DNA of 64,000 nt, taken from positions 1 through 64,000 of the forward strand of contig CALOBW010000055.1 of NCBI GenBank assembly GCA_942491525.1, written 5' to 3'. Positions 50,919 to 60,442 of the stretch are shown here, in pieces. The stretch comes from CAYWBU01 sp942491525 (lineage in GTDB: Bacteria; Desulfobacterota; Desulfomonilia; UBA1062). The stretch's first letter is position 1; each line of letters begins with the position of its first letter. A model generated the notes under the pieces. It saw nothing but the letters and a program-made list of their open reading frames with translations, did no database searches and had not been told where the DNA came from. Both the position numbers and the translations under genes were made by a program.

Positions 50919-52364
50919 ATGAAGAATAATTTGGTTACTATGGTGATGGTGTTGTTTGTCCTTGTGGGCTGTACTACTGCGCCACCCATCAAAGATGATA
51001 TTTTAGTGGAGCCGCCGGTTGTTGTTGAACCCGTGGTTGAACCCGAGCCCGAAGTTGAGGCTGTGCCAGAGATCCTGCCGCGTTTTGATTTTGAGTATGA
51101 ACACCATGCCAAGGTGGACTACTGGATCGATCGCTACACCGGCAAGAACCGCCGTTACTTCAGAAATACGCTCTACCGTTTTGACAAGGTCCGCCCCCAG
51201 ATGGAGGAGATTTTTGTCGAACACGGCCTGCCCAAGGATCTGGTCTACCTGGCTCTGATTGAGAGCGGCGGTAACCCCAATGCGGTGTCCAAGGCCGGCG
51301 CCACCGGCTGTTGGCAGTTTATGCCGGTAACGGCCAAACGTTACGATCTTAATATCAACCGCTGGATAGATGAGCGCCGCGACATGGAGAAGGCAACGCA
51401 CGCCGCCGCCGAGTATCTGAGTTATCTGAACTCAATTTTCGATGACTGGCTGCTGGCCGCTGCGGCCTACAATGCCGGTGAGGGCACTATCAAACGCCTG
51501 ATGCGCCGCCATCCTGAGGTCAAGAGTTTCTGGGATATCGAGCAGGGCATGCCCATCAAGAGCGAGACCCTTTACTATGTGCCTAAGTTCATCGCCGCCG
51601 CCAATGTGGGCAAGTACCGCGAAGAGTACAAGATGAACGTGCCGCATGCCAAGATTCTGCCGGCCTATGATGTGGTCAAGGTTGACAAGTTCACCTATCT
51701 GGATGAGGTGGCCGAGGTGGCCGGCCGGCCGCTGTCGCAGATCGCCAAGCTTAATCCGGAGCTTATCCGTGGCTGCACACCGCCGGGCTACAGTAATTAT
51801 GCCCTGAAGGTGCCGGTGGGCACCGGCGAGAAGATTAACAACTACCTGGCCCATGTCAATGATCCCAATATCAAATATGCCACCCACAAGGTTGCTCAGG
51901 GAGACACCCTTTATGATTTGGCCCGTCGCAACAATACCACGGTGGCCATGATCTCCGAGACCAACCGCATCGACGCCAACAGGTATCTGAGTCTCGGTCA
52001 GGTTTTAATAATTCCGGTCAACAGCGAGCACTCCAAGCCGCGCCGCAAACATACCTATGTGGTGGCCGCCGGCGAGAATCTGGGGGCGATCGCCCGCAAG
52101 CACAACGTGCTGCTGCAGGACCTGATCGACGTCAACAATATCAGCAACCCGTCCATGATCCAGCCCGAGATGGTGCTCAACATTCCGCCCCAGCGCATGG
52201 TGGCGGACGGCGCCAACCATATCCGCTACGAGGTCAAGGAGGGCGACACGGTCTGGGGCATTTCGCGCCAGTTTTCGGTCACTTCTCAGGATATCATGCG
52301 TTGGAATAAGCTCTCTTCCGCCAGCAACATCTATCCCGGCGACCAGCTGACCATCTATCGTTAG
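50919..52364 (+). CDS. mltD: Membrane-bound lytic murein transglycosylase D
   Basis: A 481-aa lipoprotein: the signal peptide ends in a LVGC lipobox (Cys near residue 18), then an acidic Pro-rich linker. The SLT domain has the catalytic Glu in LALIESGGNPNAVSKAGATG and AAAAYNAGEGTI; three LysM domains follow at about 325-370, 378-425 and 434-479. It cleaves peptidoglycan with anhydro product formation at the outer membrane. GGAGGAAA serves as ribosome site. Confidence 0.95.
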   Translation: MKNNLVTMVMVLFVLVGCTTAPPIKDDILVEPPVVVEPVVEPEPEVEAVPEILPRFDFEYEHHAKVDYWIDRYTGKNRRYFRNTLYRFDKVRPQMEEIFVEHGLPKDLVYLALIESGGNPNAVSKAGATGCWQFMPVTAKRYDLNINRWIDERRDMEKATHAAAEYLSYLNSIFDDWLLAAAAYNAGEGTIKRLMRRHPEVKSFWDIEQGMPIKSETLYYVPKFIAAANVGKYREEYKMNVPHAKILPAYDVVKVDKFTYLDEVAEVAGRPLSQIAKLNPELIRGCTPPGYSNYALKVPVGTGEKINNYLAHVNDPNIKYATHKVAQGDTLYDLARRNNTTVAMISETNRIDANRYLSLGQVLIIPVNSEHSKPRRKHTYVVAAGENLGAIARKHNVLLQDLIDVNNISNPSMIQPEMVLNIPPQRMVADGANHIRYEVKEGDTVWGISRQFSVTSQDIMRWNKLSSASNIYPGDQLTIYR

Positions 52365-52382
52365 GCTGAAGGAACTGCGCTG

Positions 52383-52414
52383 AAAAAGGCCGGCCCATTG
52401 GGCCGGCCTTTTTT
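52383..52414. terminator. Bidirectional rho-independent terminator
   Basis: Perfect 14-bp stem AAAAAGGCCGGCCC / GGGCCGGCCTTTTT with an ATT loop, between convergent mltD and the LysM gene. Confidence 0.95.
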
Positions 52415-52415
52415 A

Positions 52416-54134
52416 TTACCAGATCAGAATCGAAAGTCCCTGCGACGCCAGATATTTGGAGATGTCCGGGTCGATGGCCTTCTTGAGGATGATGTTGGGG
52501 CCCAGCTGGATGGCCGGCAGGTTGATGGTGGTGCGCCCATTGGCCAGTTTCATCTTGACCGGCGGGCCCACCACGTTGAAGCCCATGGAGTCCAGCACCT
52601 CGGCCAGCTGCGCATCTTTGGTGTAGATCAGGGTGTAGCCGCGCTGCTTGAGCAGGGTCTGGATGGTGTCATCGGGCAGTCGGTTGGTCAGGATGGTCTG
52701 ACCCACCATTAGCGGGGCCTCATAGGAGATGTGGATAGGATCCTGCTCAACCAGCTTAATGCGGGTGTCGCGCTCGACCGGCAGCTGCAGGAGCGCGAAG
52801 AGCATCTCGTAGGAGTGGTTGATATCCTTGATGTAGTCCTTGTTGGCCGGCTGTGTCTGCGGATCCTTGCCGCCCAGCTCGATCAGGTCGATGCCGAAGC
52901 GCGAGGCGTAGCGTTTGATGGTTTTGGGGGTGCGCTCTTCATCTTTTTCCAGGGTGTTGATTACAAAGATGTTGCGGCGCGAGAAGTCCTTGTAGACGAT
53001 CCATTCGCCCTTGAAGCTGACCTTCTCGTCGTTGCCAACCAGCAGGGGGGCGGCATCCTTGTTGATGGAGAAGTATCCCGAGGCGCTCAGCGTCCGGTCC
53101 AGCATCTCGTCGACGCTGCCGGCCGGGCCGCTCAGGACGTTGACGGACGGAAAGGCCTCCTCGATCAGGTTGCGGACATCCGGGGATATCTTATTGTCGC
53201 TGTCCAGGATGAGACGCTGGCCGGTGTCGAGCTCCATGACCGGAATATCGGCCGTGTCGATGGAGATGCTGCTGCCGCCGGCAATCGGCATGAAGTAGGT
53301 GCCCTGCTTGGAAACGCGGCTGCCCATCTCCTCAAAGGCCGGCAGGATCTCCTGCTGTACGATCTGGCTTGTGAGCTGCAGCTTGGCCTCGCTTTGGGGT
53401 TCAGCGGGTGGCGCAACCGGCTGCGGCTCGGGCTTGACTTCGGCCTTGGCTGCGACGGGCTTTACTGTTGGCTGCATTAGCGGGGCTTCGATAACTTCAG
53501 GCTTGGGCTCGGGTTTAGGCGCCGGCTCGGGTTTGGGTGCTGGCTTGGGGGTTGGTTTGGGCGCCGGCCTGGGTGATGGTTTGGGTGCGACCTGGGGCTG
53601 CTTCTTGGTGACGCCGCGTTTCATATCGTCGGTGATTTCGGGCATGCGGATGCGCTGGCCAACCTTGATGTGATTCGGGTTTTTGACCTCCGGATTGAGC
53701 TCCTTGATCAGGTCCAGGTATTCGTCAAAGATCACCTCATCCGGCAGATCGTAGACGTCGCGCAGCACCTTGGAGAGGTAGTCGCCCTTTTTGACGATGT
53801 AGACATCCTCAACTTGTGAGTTCTGCGGGTTGACGGTCTTGTAGCGGTCCAGCTTGGGGATCACCACTTTCTGGCCGGCCATCAGGCGGTTGAGGTCTGT
53901 GATTTCGGGATTGAGTTTGCGGAACTCCTTGTAGAGCGCCGGCAGCTCCTCCGGTTTGGCGTCATAGTGCTTCATCATGATCTTCCAGAGGGTGTCGCCG
54001 GCCTGGATCTTGTAGTTTTCCGGGCTGATATTCTCAATTCGGGTGGCGCGCTTGACCAGGGTGATCTCGCGCGCCTCGGCCGCTTGGCCCGACAGCATCA
54101 GCAGGCATGCCAGGCCGGTCAGTCTTTTTTGCAT
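52416..54134 (-). CDS. Exported LysM protein with unknown C-terminal domain
   Basis: A 572-aa protein with a signal peptide (cleavage near AAEA), two LysM-like domains (about 42-93 with YKIQAGDTLWKIMMKHY and about 110-168 with YIVKKGDYLSKVL), a Pro/Lys repeat linker (about 180-245) and a large C-terminal region (about 260-572) with no recognised family. Its end contains two similar beta-alpha units (EAPLMVGQTILTNRL, then GPNIILKKAIDPDISKYLAS). It shares a TGATG-type one-base overlap with PBP1A upstream, so it probably works in peptidoglycan assembly. Confidence 0.75.
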   Translation of the reverse strand: MQKRLTGLACLLMLSGQAAEAREITLVKRATRIENISPENYKIQAGDTLWKIMMKHYDAKPEELPALYKEFRKLNPEITDLNRLMAGQKVVIPKLDRYKTVNPQNSQVEDVYIVKKGDYLSKVLRDVYDLPDEVIFDEYLDLIKELNPEVKNPNHIKVGQRIRMPEITDDMKRGVTKKQPQVAPKPSPRPAPKPTPKPAPKPEPAPKPEPKPEVIEAPLMQPTVKPVAAKAEVKPEPQPVAPPAEPQSEAKLQLTSQIVQQEILPAFEEMGSRVSKQGTYFMPIAGGSSISIDTADIPVMELDTGQRLILDSDNKISPDVRNLIEEAFPSVNVLSGPAGSVDEMLDRTLSASGYFSINKDAAPLLVGNDEKVSFKGEWIVYKDFSRRNIFVINTLEKDEERTPKTIKRYASRFGIDLIELGGKDPQTQPANKDYIKDINHSYEMLFALLQLPVERDTRIKLVEQDPIHISYEAPLMVGQTILTNRLPDDTIQTLLKQRGYTLIYTKDAQLAEVLDSMGFNVVGPPVKMKLANGRTTINLPAIQLGPNIILKKAIDPDISKYLASQGLSILIW

Positions 54135-56431
54135 CAGAAGAGCTCCTTGAGAAGGTCTTCGTCTGGGGTGTCTTCGCTCTTGGGTGGCAGGTTACCTTCC
54201 ACAAAACATTCAAATTTTACGTCACTGGAGTTGGGGCCGGCCAGTTTGCCGGTCTGTTTGTCAACTTTGGCAAAAACGATGCCGGTGGGAACATTGAAGT
54301 CGCGGGCCGGCTTGTCCTTGAGGGCCGCCTGCATGACATCGGTGAAGATCGGGCTGGCGGCGCGGCTGCCGGTCTCATGCTTGCCCAGGGGCATCATGTT
54401 GTCGAAGCCGACCCAGACGCCGCAGAGCATATCAGTGGTGTAGCCCAGGAACCAGGCGTCGCGGTTGTCGTTACTGGTGCCGGTCTTGCCGGCCACCGGG
54501 CGCTTGAGGGCCCGGGCGCGCCAGCCGGTGCCTTTGCTGACCACGTCAGTCAGCATGTTGGTGGTGATGAAGGCGGTCTGCTCCGAGATCACCTGGCTGT
54601 TGTCGTCGTCGCTGCTCTTCATCTCCAGCAGGTCATCCTTGCGCGCGGTGTAGATTGGTCCGATGCCGTCCTGGGTGATGTAGTCGATCAGGCGCGGCTC
54701 CAGGCGGCGGCCCTGGTTGGCGAAGACGCCGTAAGATTTGATCAGGTCAAAGGGGGCGATGACGCCGGAACCCAGGGCCAGCGAGAGGTCGCGGGGCAGG
54801 TTGGGGCCCAGGTTGAAGCGGTTGAGGTAGTCGATGGTGTAGCCCAGTCCCATCTCCTTCAAAAGTTTGATGGTCACCACGTTGCGCGAGAGCACCAGGC
54901 CGGTGCGCAAGGATGTGGCGCCGTAGAATTTGTCCTCATAGTTCTTGGGCCGCCAGACATTGTCGTCCTCTTCATTCTTGTAGGTGATGGGGGTGTCGAA
55001 GAGGATCGTGGCCGGGGTCATGCCCTTGTCGATGGCTGCGGCGTAGATGAATGGCTTGATGGCCGAGCCGCTCTGGCGCTGGGCGTTGATGGCGCGGTTG
55101 AACTGGTTGCGGGCGTAGTCGATGCCGCCCACCATGGCGATGACTGCGGCGTCATTGATGTCGATCAGGGCCAGGGCCGCCTGCACCTCGGGGTCCTGGG
55201 AGATCACCAGCCCCTTGTCGGTATGGCAGACCTTGATCATGTCGCCGGCCTTGAGATGCTCGGATGGCACCCAGCTCTCCTTGGGGTTGATCCAGGCGTA
55301 AGCCTTCTCGTCCAGCTCCTCGCTCTGGCCGCCCAGGTCGACGGTCAGCGGCTCCAGGCTGGTCACTTGAGCCCAGTAGAGTTCATAGGGCTGGATGCCC
55401 TTCCAGGCCAGCTGGTTCTGCTGCAGGGCCAGGTGGCGCTGCTTGCGGGTCTCGTTCAGTTCGGCCACCGGTCCGCGGTAGTTGCCCTGCCTGAGTTCCA
55501 GGTCGATGGCGCCCTTGAAGGCCGCCTTGATGGCTTGATCCTGAATGGCCGGCACGATGGAGGTCTGAATGCTGACACCCTTGTCCAGGATGTCCAGGCC
55601 GTAGCGCTCGATCACCATCGATTTGATGTGGTCGGTGATGTAGGGGTATCTGGTGAATTTGGCCACCGGCTCGGCTGTAATTTTGAGCGGCTGGTCAAAG
55701 GCGTCTTTGGCGGCGGCCTCGGTGATGAAGCCCTCCTGGTACATGCGCGCCAGCACGTACTTCTGGCGCCGCTTGGCGGCCTGGAAGTTGTTGAGCGGCG
55801 AGTAGCGGGCCGGCGCCGGGGCCAGGCCCGCCAGCAGGCTGATCTCGCTCAGATCCAGCTCGTGGCACTCTTTGCCGAAGTAGCGCAAAGATGCCGCGCC
55901 GACGCCGTAGGAGCCGCTGCCCAGGTAGAGCCGGCCCAGATAGAGGGTCAGGATCTCATCTTTGCTGAGGGTCTTCTCGATCCTGATGGCCAGCACAACC
56001 TCGCGCAGCTTGCGCGTGATGGTTTTCTCTCGGGTCAGCAGGTAGGATCTGACCACCTGCTGGGTGATGGTGGAGGCGCCCTGCACGAAGGAGGCCGCCC
56101 GGATGTCGGTGATCAGGGCCGCCATGATGCGGGTGTAGTCCAGGCCGTCATGTTCATAGAAGGTGGCATCTTCAGCTGCGATAAAGGCCTGTTTGACCAG
56201 CTCGGGAATTTCGTCCTGGGCCAGGATGATCATGCCTTCGGGCGGGAAGTAGGCGATGGTTGAACCGTCGGCGCCGATCAGACGGCTCAGCTTGGTGGGT
56301 TCAACGTTTCTGAGATCTTCAACCGAGGGCAGGTCTTTGAAAATAAACCAATATGCGCTGGCGCCTGCGCATATAAGGCACAGGACCAATAGAGAACCAA
56401 TAATTTTAAACCATTTCATACTGATCTTCAT
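54134..56431 (-). CDS. Penicillin-binding protein 1A
   Basis: A 765-aa bifunctional peptidoglycan synthase taking the ATG at 56431. An N-terminal membrane helix (IGSLLVLCLICAGASAYW) is followed by the GT51 glycosyltransferase domain (AAEDATFYEHDGLDY, GASTITQQVVRSYLLTREKT, YLGRLYLGSGSYGVGAAS), an OB-like linker and the transpeptidase domain with SXXK in RQSGSAIKPFIYAA, SRN (VLSRNVVT) and KTGT (AGKTGTSNDNRDAWF). It makes and crosslinks glycan strands. The next gene, a LysM protein, overlaps by one base. Confidence 0.95.
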   Translation of the reverse strand: MKISMKWFKIIGSLLVLCLICAGASAYWFIFKDLPSVEDLRNVEPTKLSRLIGADGSTIAYFPPEGMIILAQDEIPELVKQAFIAAEDATFYEHDGLDYTRIMAALITDIRAASFVQGASTITQQVVRSYLLTREKTITRKLREVVLAIRIEKTLSKDEILTLYLGRLYLGSGSYGVGAASLRYFGKECHELDLSEISLLAGLAPAPARYSPLNNFQAAKRRQKYVLARMYQEGFITEAAAKDAFDQPLKITAEPVAKFTRYPYITDHIKSMVIERYGLDILDKGVSIQTSIVPAIQDQAIKAAFKGAIDLELRQGNYRGPVAELNETRKQRHLALQQNQLAWKGIQPYELYWAQVTSLEPLTVDLGGQSEELDEKAYAWINPKESWVPSEHLKAGDMIKVCHTDKGLVISQDPEVQAALALIDINDAAVIAMVGGIDYARNQFNRAINAQRQSGSAIKPFIYAAAIDKGMTPATILFDTPITYKNEEDDNVWRPKNYEDKFYGATSLRTGLVLSRNVVTIKLLKEMGLGYTIDYLNRFNLGPNLPRDLSLALGSGVIAPFDLIKSYGVFANQGRRLEPRLIDYITQDGIGPIYTARKDDLLEMKSSDDDNSQVISEQTAFITTNMLTDVVSKGTGWRARALKRPVAGKTGTSNDNRDAWFLGYTTDMLCGVWVGFDNMMPLGKHETGSRAASPIFTDVMQAALKDKPARDFNVPTGIVFAKVDKQTGKLAGPNSSDVKFECFVEGNLPPKSEDTPDEDLLKELF

Positions 56432-56509
56432 ACTTAAGGTGATGCGTAAAATGCAAGACATTTCAAAAGCCGGGCTGTGGAGCGATCAGTCATCACGGGC
56501 ACAGATCTT

Positions 56510-56539
56510 TTGACTATTTCGTGTACGTTATGCTACAGA
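56510..56539 (+). promoter_or_regulatory. Promoter of leuS
   Basis: TTGACT (56510-56515) with TACAGA (56534-56539), 18-bp spacer and a TGC extended -10 element. Confidence 0.4.
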
Positions 56540-56569
56540 TGCAGCAATATTTTTTATAAGGAGTAGACC

Positions 56570-59038
56570 ATGGAGTACCAGCCCCAAGCAATTGAAACCA
56601 AATGGCAGCAGACCTGGGATGAGCAGCAGCTTTTTAAGGTGACTGAAGACCAGGATAAACGGAAGTACTATCTGCTGGAGATGTTCCCCTATCCTTCGGG
56701 CCGCATCCATATGGGGCATGTGCGCAACTACACCATCGGCGACGTGGTCGCCCGTTACAAACGCATGCAGGGTTTCAATGTGCTGCATCCCATGGGCTGG
56801 GACGCCTTCGGCATGCCGGCCGAGAACGCCGCCATGGCCAGGAGCGTGCATCCGGGCAAATGGACCTATGAAAATATCGACTATATGCGCGAGCAGCTCA
56901 AGCGCATCGGCTTCTCCTATGACTGGGACCGCGAAGTGGCCACCTGCAAGCCCGACTACTACCGCTGGGAGCAGCTCTTCTTCATTCAGATGTATGAGAG
57001 GGGCCTGGTCTACCGCAACCGCGGCTTTTTGAACTGGTGCGAGCAGTGCAAGACGGTGCTGGCCAACGAGCAGGTTGAGGACGGCCAGTGCTGGCGCTGC
57101 GACTCCCAGATCATCCTTAAGGAGCATGACCAGTGGTACTTCAAGATTACCGATTATGCCCAGGAGCTGCTCGACGATATCGAAAAGCTCAAGGCCGGCT
57201 GGCCCGAGCGCGTACTGACCATGCAGAAGAACTGGATTGGCCGCTCGACCGGCTCTCTGATCCGCTTCGCCGTGGACGGGAGCGAGGCTGAAATAGAGGT
57301 CTTCACCACCCGTCCCGACACCCTCTTCGGCGCCACCTTCATGAGCATGGCACCCGAGCATCCCATGGTTAAGGAGCTGGTTGCCGGCACAGAGCAGGAA
57401 GCTGAGGTCAAGGCCTTTGTGGACGAGACATTGAAGATGGACTCCATCGAGCGCACCTCTGACTCTTACGAGAAACGCGGCGTCTTCACCGGCCGCTACT
57501 GCATCAACCCGGTCACCGGCATCAGGATGCCGATCTATGTGGCCAACTTTGTGCTCTATGACTACGGCACCGGCGCGGTCATGGCCGTGCCGACCCATGA
57601 TCAGCGTGATTTTGAGTTTGCCAAGAAGTACGGCCTGGACCTGATCGTGGTTATCCAGCCCGAGGGCGAGACCCTGGAGGCTGCCGCCATGCGTGAAGCC
57701 TATGTCGAGCCCGGCGTGCTGGTCAACTCCGGCAAGTTTGACGGCCAGCCCAACGATGAGGCCAAGGCCGCCATCACCGCCCATCTCGAGGAGATCGGCA
57801 AGGGTTCCGCCACGGTCAACTTCAGGCTGCGCGACTGGGGCATTTCGCGCCAGCGCTACTGGGGCACCCCGGTTCCGATGGTCAACTGTGACAAGTGCGG
57901 CCTGGTGCCGGCTAAAAAAGAGGATCTGCCCATCATGCTGCCGGAGAATGTTGAAATCACGGCCGAGGGCATCTCATCCATTGCGGATGTGCCCGAGTTC
58001 GTCAATACAAGCTGCCCCTGCTGCGGCGGCCCGGCCAAACGTGAAACCGACACCATGGACACCTTTGTGGAGTCATCATGGTACTTTTTGAAATACTGCT
58101 GCCCCCATACCGAGGACGCCCCCTTTGATCCGGAGGCCCTCAAGTACTGGATGAATGTTGACCAGTACATCGGCGGCATCGAGCACGCCATTCTGCATCT
58201 GCTCTACTCGCGCTTCTTCACCAAGGTGCTGCGCGACCTGGGCTATGTCGGGGTTGACGAGCCCTTCAAGAACCTGCTGACCCAGGGCATGGTGATCAAG
58301 GACGGCGCCAAGATGAGCAAGTCCAAGGGCAACGTGGTTGATCCCGAAGCGCTGATCAGTAAGTACGGCGCCGACGCCACGCGCCTCTTCTGCCTCTTCG
58401 CCGCCCCGCCCGAGAAGGATATGGACTGGAGCGACACCGGCATTGACGGCTCCTACCGCTTCCTGAACCGCCTCTGGCGCCTGGCTATGGACTACAAGGC
58501 CGTGGCCGCTCAGGCCGGCGAGGGCGAGCTCAGCAAGGCCGCTCAGGACCTGCAGCGCAAGACCCATCAGACCATCAAGAAGGTCACCGAGGATGTGGAC
58601 AAGCGCTTCCACTTCAATACGGCCATCGCGGCCATGATGGAGCTGATCAATGAGCTCTACAAGGTTAAGGATCAGCTGAAGTCGCCGGCCGACATCGCGG
58701 TCATGGGCGAAGCCGTTGAATCCCTGATTGTGATGCTCTCGCCCTTTGTGCCCCACATCACCGATGAGCTCTGGCAGCTGCTGGGCCACAGCGAGATGCT
58801 GCTGGACTATCAGTGGCCGACCTATGAGGAGAAGCTCTGCGAAGAGCAGGAGATGACCCTGGCTGTTCAGGTTATGGGCAAGCTGCGCGGCACCATCAGT
58901 GTTGCCAAGGGCACGCCCCAGGATCAGATTGAAAAGCTGGCCATGGCCGACATCAATGTGGCCCGTCACCTGGAGGGCAAGACAATCGTCAAGGTGATCT
59001 ATGTCCCGAATAAAATCGTTAATATTGTTGCTAAGTAG
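56570..59038 (+). CDS. leuS: Leucyl-tRNA synthetase
   Basis: An 822-aa class I synthetase. HIGH is represented by YPSGRIHMGHVRNYT near residue 42; the CP1 editing domain (FTTRPDTLFGATF, GTGAVMAVPTHD) is intact; a Zn-binding CDKCG and CCGG region precedes KMSKSKGNVVD near 582; the C-terminal tail with VQVMGKLRGTI binds tRNA. GGAGTAGACC serves as ribosome site. The last 38 bp overlap the lptE start. Confidence 0.97.
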   Translation: MEYQPQAIETKWQQTWDEQQLFKVTEDQDKRKYYLLEMFPYPSGRIHMGHVRNYTIGDVVARYKRMQGFNVLHPMGWDAFGMPAENAAMARSVHPGKWTYENIDYMREQLKRIGFSYDWDREVATCKPDYYRWEQLFFIQMYERGLVYRNRGFLNWCEQCKTVLANEQVEDGQCWRCDSQIILKEHDQWYFKITDYAQELLDDIEKLKAGWPERVLTMQKNWIGRSTGSLIRFAVDGSEAEIEVFTTRPDTLFGATFMSMAPEHPMVKELVAGTEQEAEVKAFVDETLKMDSIERTSDSYEKRGVFTGRYCINPVTGIRMPIYVANFVLYDYGTGAVMAVPTHDQRDFEFAKKYGLDLIVVIQPEGETLEAAAMREAYVEPGVLVNSGKFDGQPNDEAKAAITAHLEEIGKGSATVNFRLRDWGISRQRYWGTPVPMVNCDKCGLVPAKKEDLPIMLPENVEITAEGISSIADVPEFVNTSCPCCGGPAKRETDTMDTFVESSWYFLKYCCPHTEDAPFDPEALKYWMNVDQYIGGIEHAILHLLYSRFFTKVLRDLGYVGVDEPFKNLLTQGMVIKDGAKMSKSKGNVVDPEALISKYGADATRLFCLFAAPPEKDMDWSDTGIDGSYRFLNRLWRLAMDYKAVAAQAGEGELSKAAQDLQRKTHQTIKKVTEDVDKRFHFNTAIAAMMELINELYKVKDQLKSPADIAVMGEAVESLIVMLSPFVPHITDELWQLLGHSEMLLDYQWPTYEEKLCEEQEMTLAVQVMGKLRGTISVAKGTPQDQIEKLAMADINVARHLEGKTIVKVIYVPNKIVNIVAK

Positions 59039-59477
59039 TCTGCTGGCCTTAAGTGCCTGCGGCTACAGCTTCGTGCTTGACGGCGGGGGCAACCTCAAAG
59101 AGGTGTCCCTGCGCGCCAGCCTCAATCAGACATTCCTGCGCAGTGCCGGGCTGGAGCTGGACAGCGCCCTGGAGGACGCCCTGAGCTCCATGGGTCTCAA
59201 CTCCAGTGCTGACGGAATTCCGACCCTGACCTGTACCCTGGCCGGGGCCACTTCGCACACCATCACCAGCGAGTACATCGACACCGGCGACCGCTACCGC
59301 CTCATGGTCACCGTGCGCGCCGAGCTCAAGGACCCGGAGGGTAAACTTCTTTGGCAGAGCAGCTTCAGCGACGACGGCACCTACGCGGACGGCGGCTCTG
59401 AAGAGGATGCCCTGGCTGAGGCCTGTCAGGGCGTGGCCGAGCAGATTGCCAGGCAGTTGGCCGCCCTCAAGTTATGA
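59001..59477 (+). CDS. lptE: LPS-assembly lipoprotein LptE
   Basis: A 158-aa lipoprotein with signal peptide and lipobox LSAC (Cys near residue 20), followed by GYSF as in LptE. The mature part shows strands with TLTCTLAGAT, a YRLMVTVRAEL core and a C-terminal helix. LptE plugs the LptD outer-membrane channel. The leuS-lptE-holA order is a classic arrangement. Its start codon lies inside leuS in a different frame. Confidence 0.9.
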   Translation: MSRIKSLILLLSSLLALSACGYSFVLDGGGNLKEVSLRASLNQTFLRSAGLELDSALEDALSSMGLNSSADGIPTLTCTLAGATSHTITSEYIDTGDRYRLMVTVRAELKDPEGKLLWQSSFSDDGTYADGGSEEDALAEACQGVAEQIARQLAALKL

Positions 59478-60418
59478 AGCTGAGCGAGCTTAAACCCGTC
59501 TACGTCTTTGTGGGCGAGGAAGCCGTCCTGCTAGAGGAGTCGCTCAAGAAGCTCAAGAAGATGCTGGGCGAAAACGCCCTCATGAATTTCAACTCCTACA
59601 ATGGCGAGGATAAGCTGAATCTTGATGATTTCTGCGAGGTCTGCAATACGCTGCCCTTCCTGGCCGAGAAGCGCCTGGTGATCCTGCGCCACTTCAACAA
59701 GCTCAAGAAGGATCAGCAGAAGCGTGTGCTGGACTACGCCACCGACCCGCTTGATTCCACCATCCTGGTACTGACCGTCGAGAGCGGCGCAGCCCTCAAG
59801 AAGGGCCTCGATGGGGTTCTGAAGCCCTTGAGCGGCAAGGCCGTCTTGAAGCGCTTCGACCCCCTTAAGGGCCACAATCTGATCGACTGGATTCAGCGCC
59901 GCGCCAAACTTTTCGGCAAGGAGATAGAAAAGGACGCCGCCTTTCGCCTCTCGGACGTCACCGGTACCAATACCTGGTTCATCAATTCCGAGCTCGAAAA
60001 ATTGAGTATCTATGTGGGCCGCAACAAGAGTATCACCATCAAGGATGTGGACGCCCTGGTCATGCCCACCCAGGAGGCCTCAATCTTTGACTTTACCGAC
60101 GCCCTCTTCGGGCGCCAGAAGGATGTCCTGAAACGCCTGCGCGAGATGGAACTCAGTGGTGCCGAAGCTTTGCCGCTGCTGGCCATGCTGCAGAATCAGA
60201 CCATCCAGCACTATCAGGTGATCTGCGGTCCCTCCGATAAGCCCGCCGGCGTGCATCCCTTCGTGGCCAAGAAGATGGCCGCCCGCAAACGCCTCTGGAG
60301 CCCGGCCCAGCTCCGGCATCTGCTGGCCGATCTGCGCAGCATTGAGCGCGGCATGAAAACCGGGCGCACCATGGAACCCTTTATTGCGCTGGCTGATGCT
60401 GTGGCGCGGGTGATGTAG
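59474..60418 (+). CDS. holA: DNA polymerase III delta subunit
   Basis: A 314-aa clamp-loader delta subunit: VYVFVGEEAVLLEES at the N-terminus, FNSYNGED, FLAEKRLVILRHFNKLKKDQQ and a helical C-terminal domain. It opens the beta sliding clamp. The start overlaps lptE by ATGA, so the three genes leuS-lptE-holA are coupled. Confidence 0.93.
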   Translation: MKLSELKPVYVFVGEEAVLLEESLKKLKKMLGENALMNFNSYNGEDKLNLDDFCEVCNTLPFLAEKRLVILRHFNKLKKDQQKRVLDYATDPLDSTILVLTVESGAALKKGLDGVLKPLSGKAVLKRFDPLKGHNLIDWIQRRAKLFGKEIEKDAAFRLSDVTGTNTWFINSELEKLSIYVGRNKSITIKDVDALVMPTQEASIFDFTDALFGRQKDVLKRLREMELSGAEALPLLAMLQNQTIQHYQVICGPSDKPAGVHPFVAKKMAARKRLWSPAQLRHLLADLRSIERGMKTGRTMEPFIALADAVARVM

Positions 60419-60442
60419 GCGGGGTCGATGCCCTGCTTGGGA

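Noticed and set aside
54107..56263. A 718-aa open frame antisense to PBP1A
   Set aside because: Same codon-mirror effect; PBP1A on the other strand has every catalytic motif.
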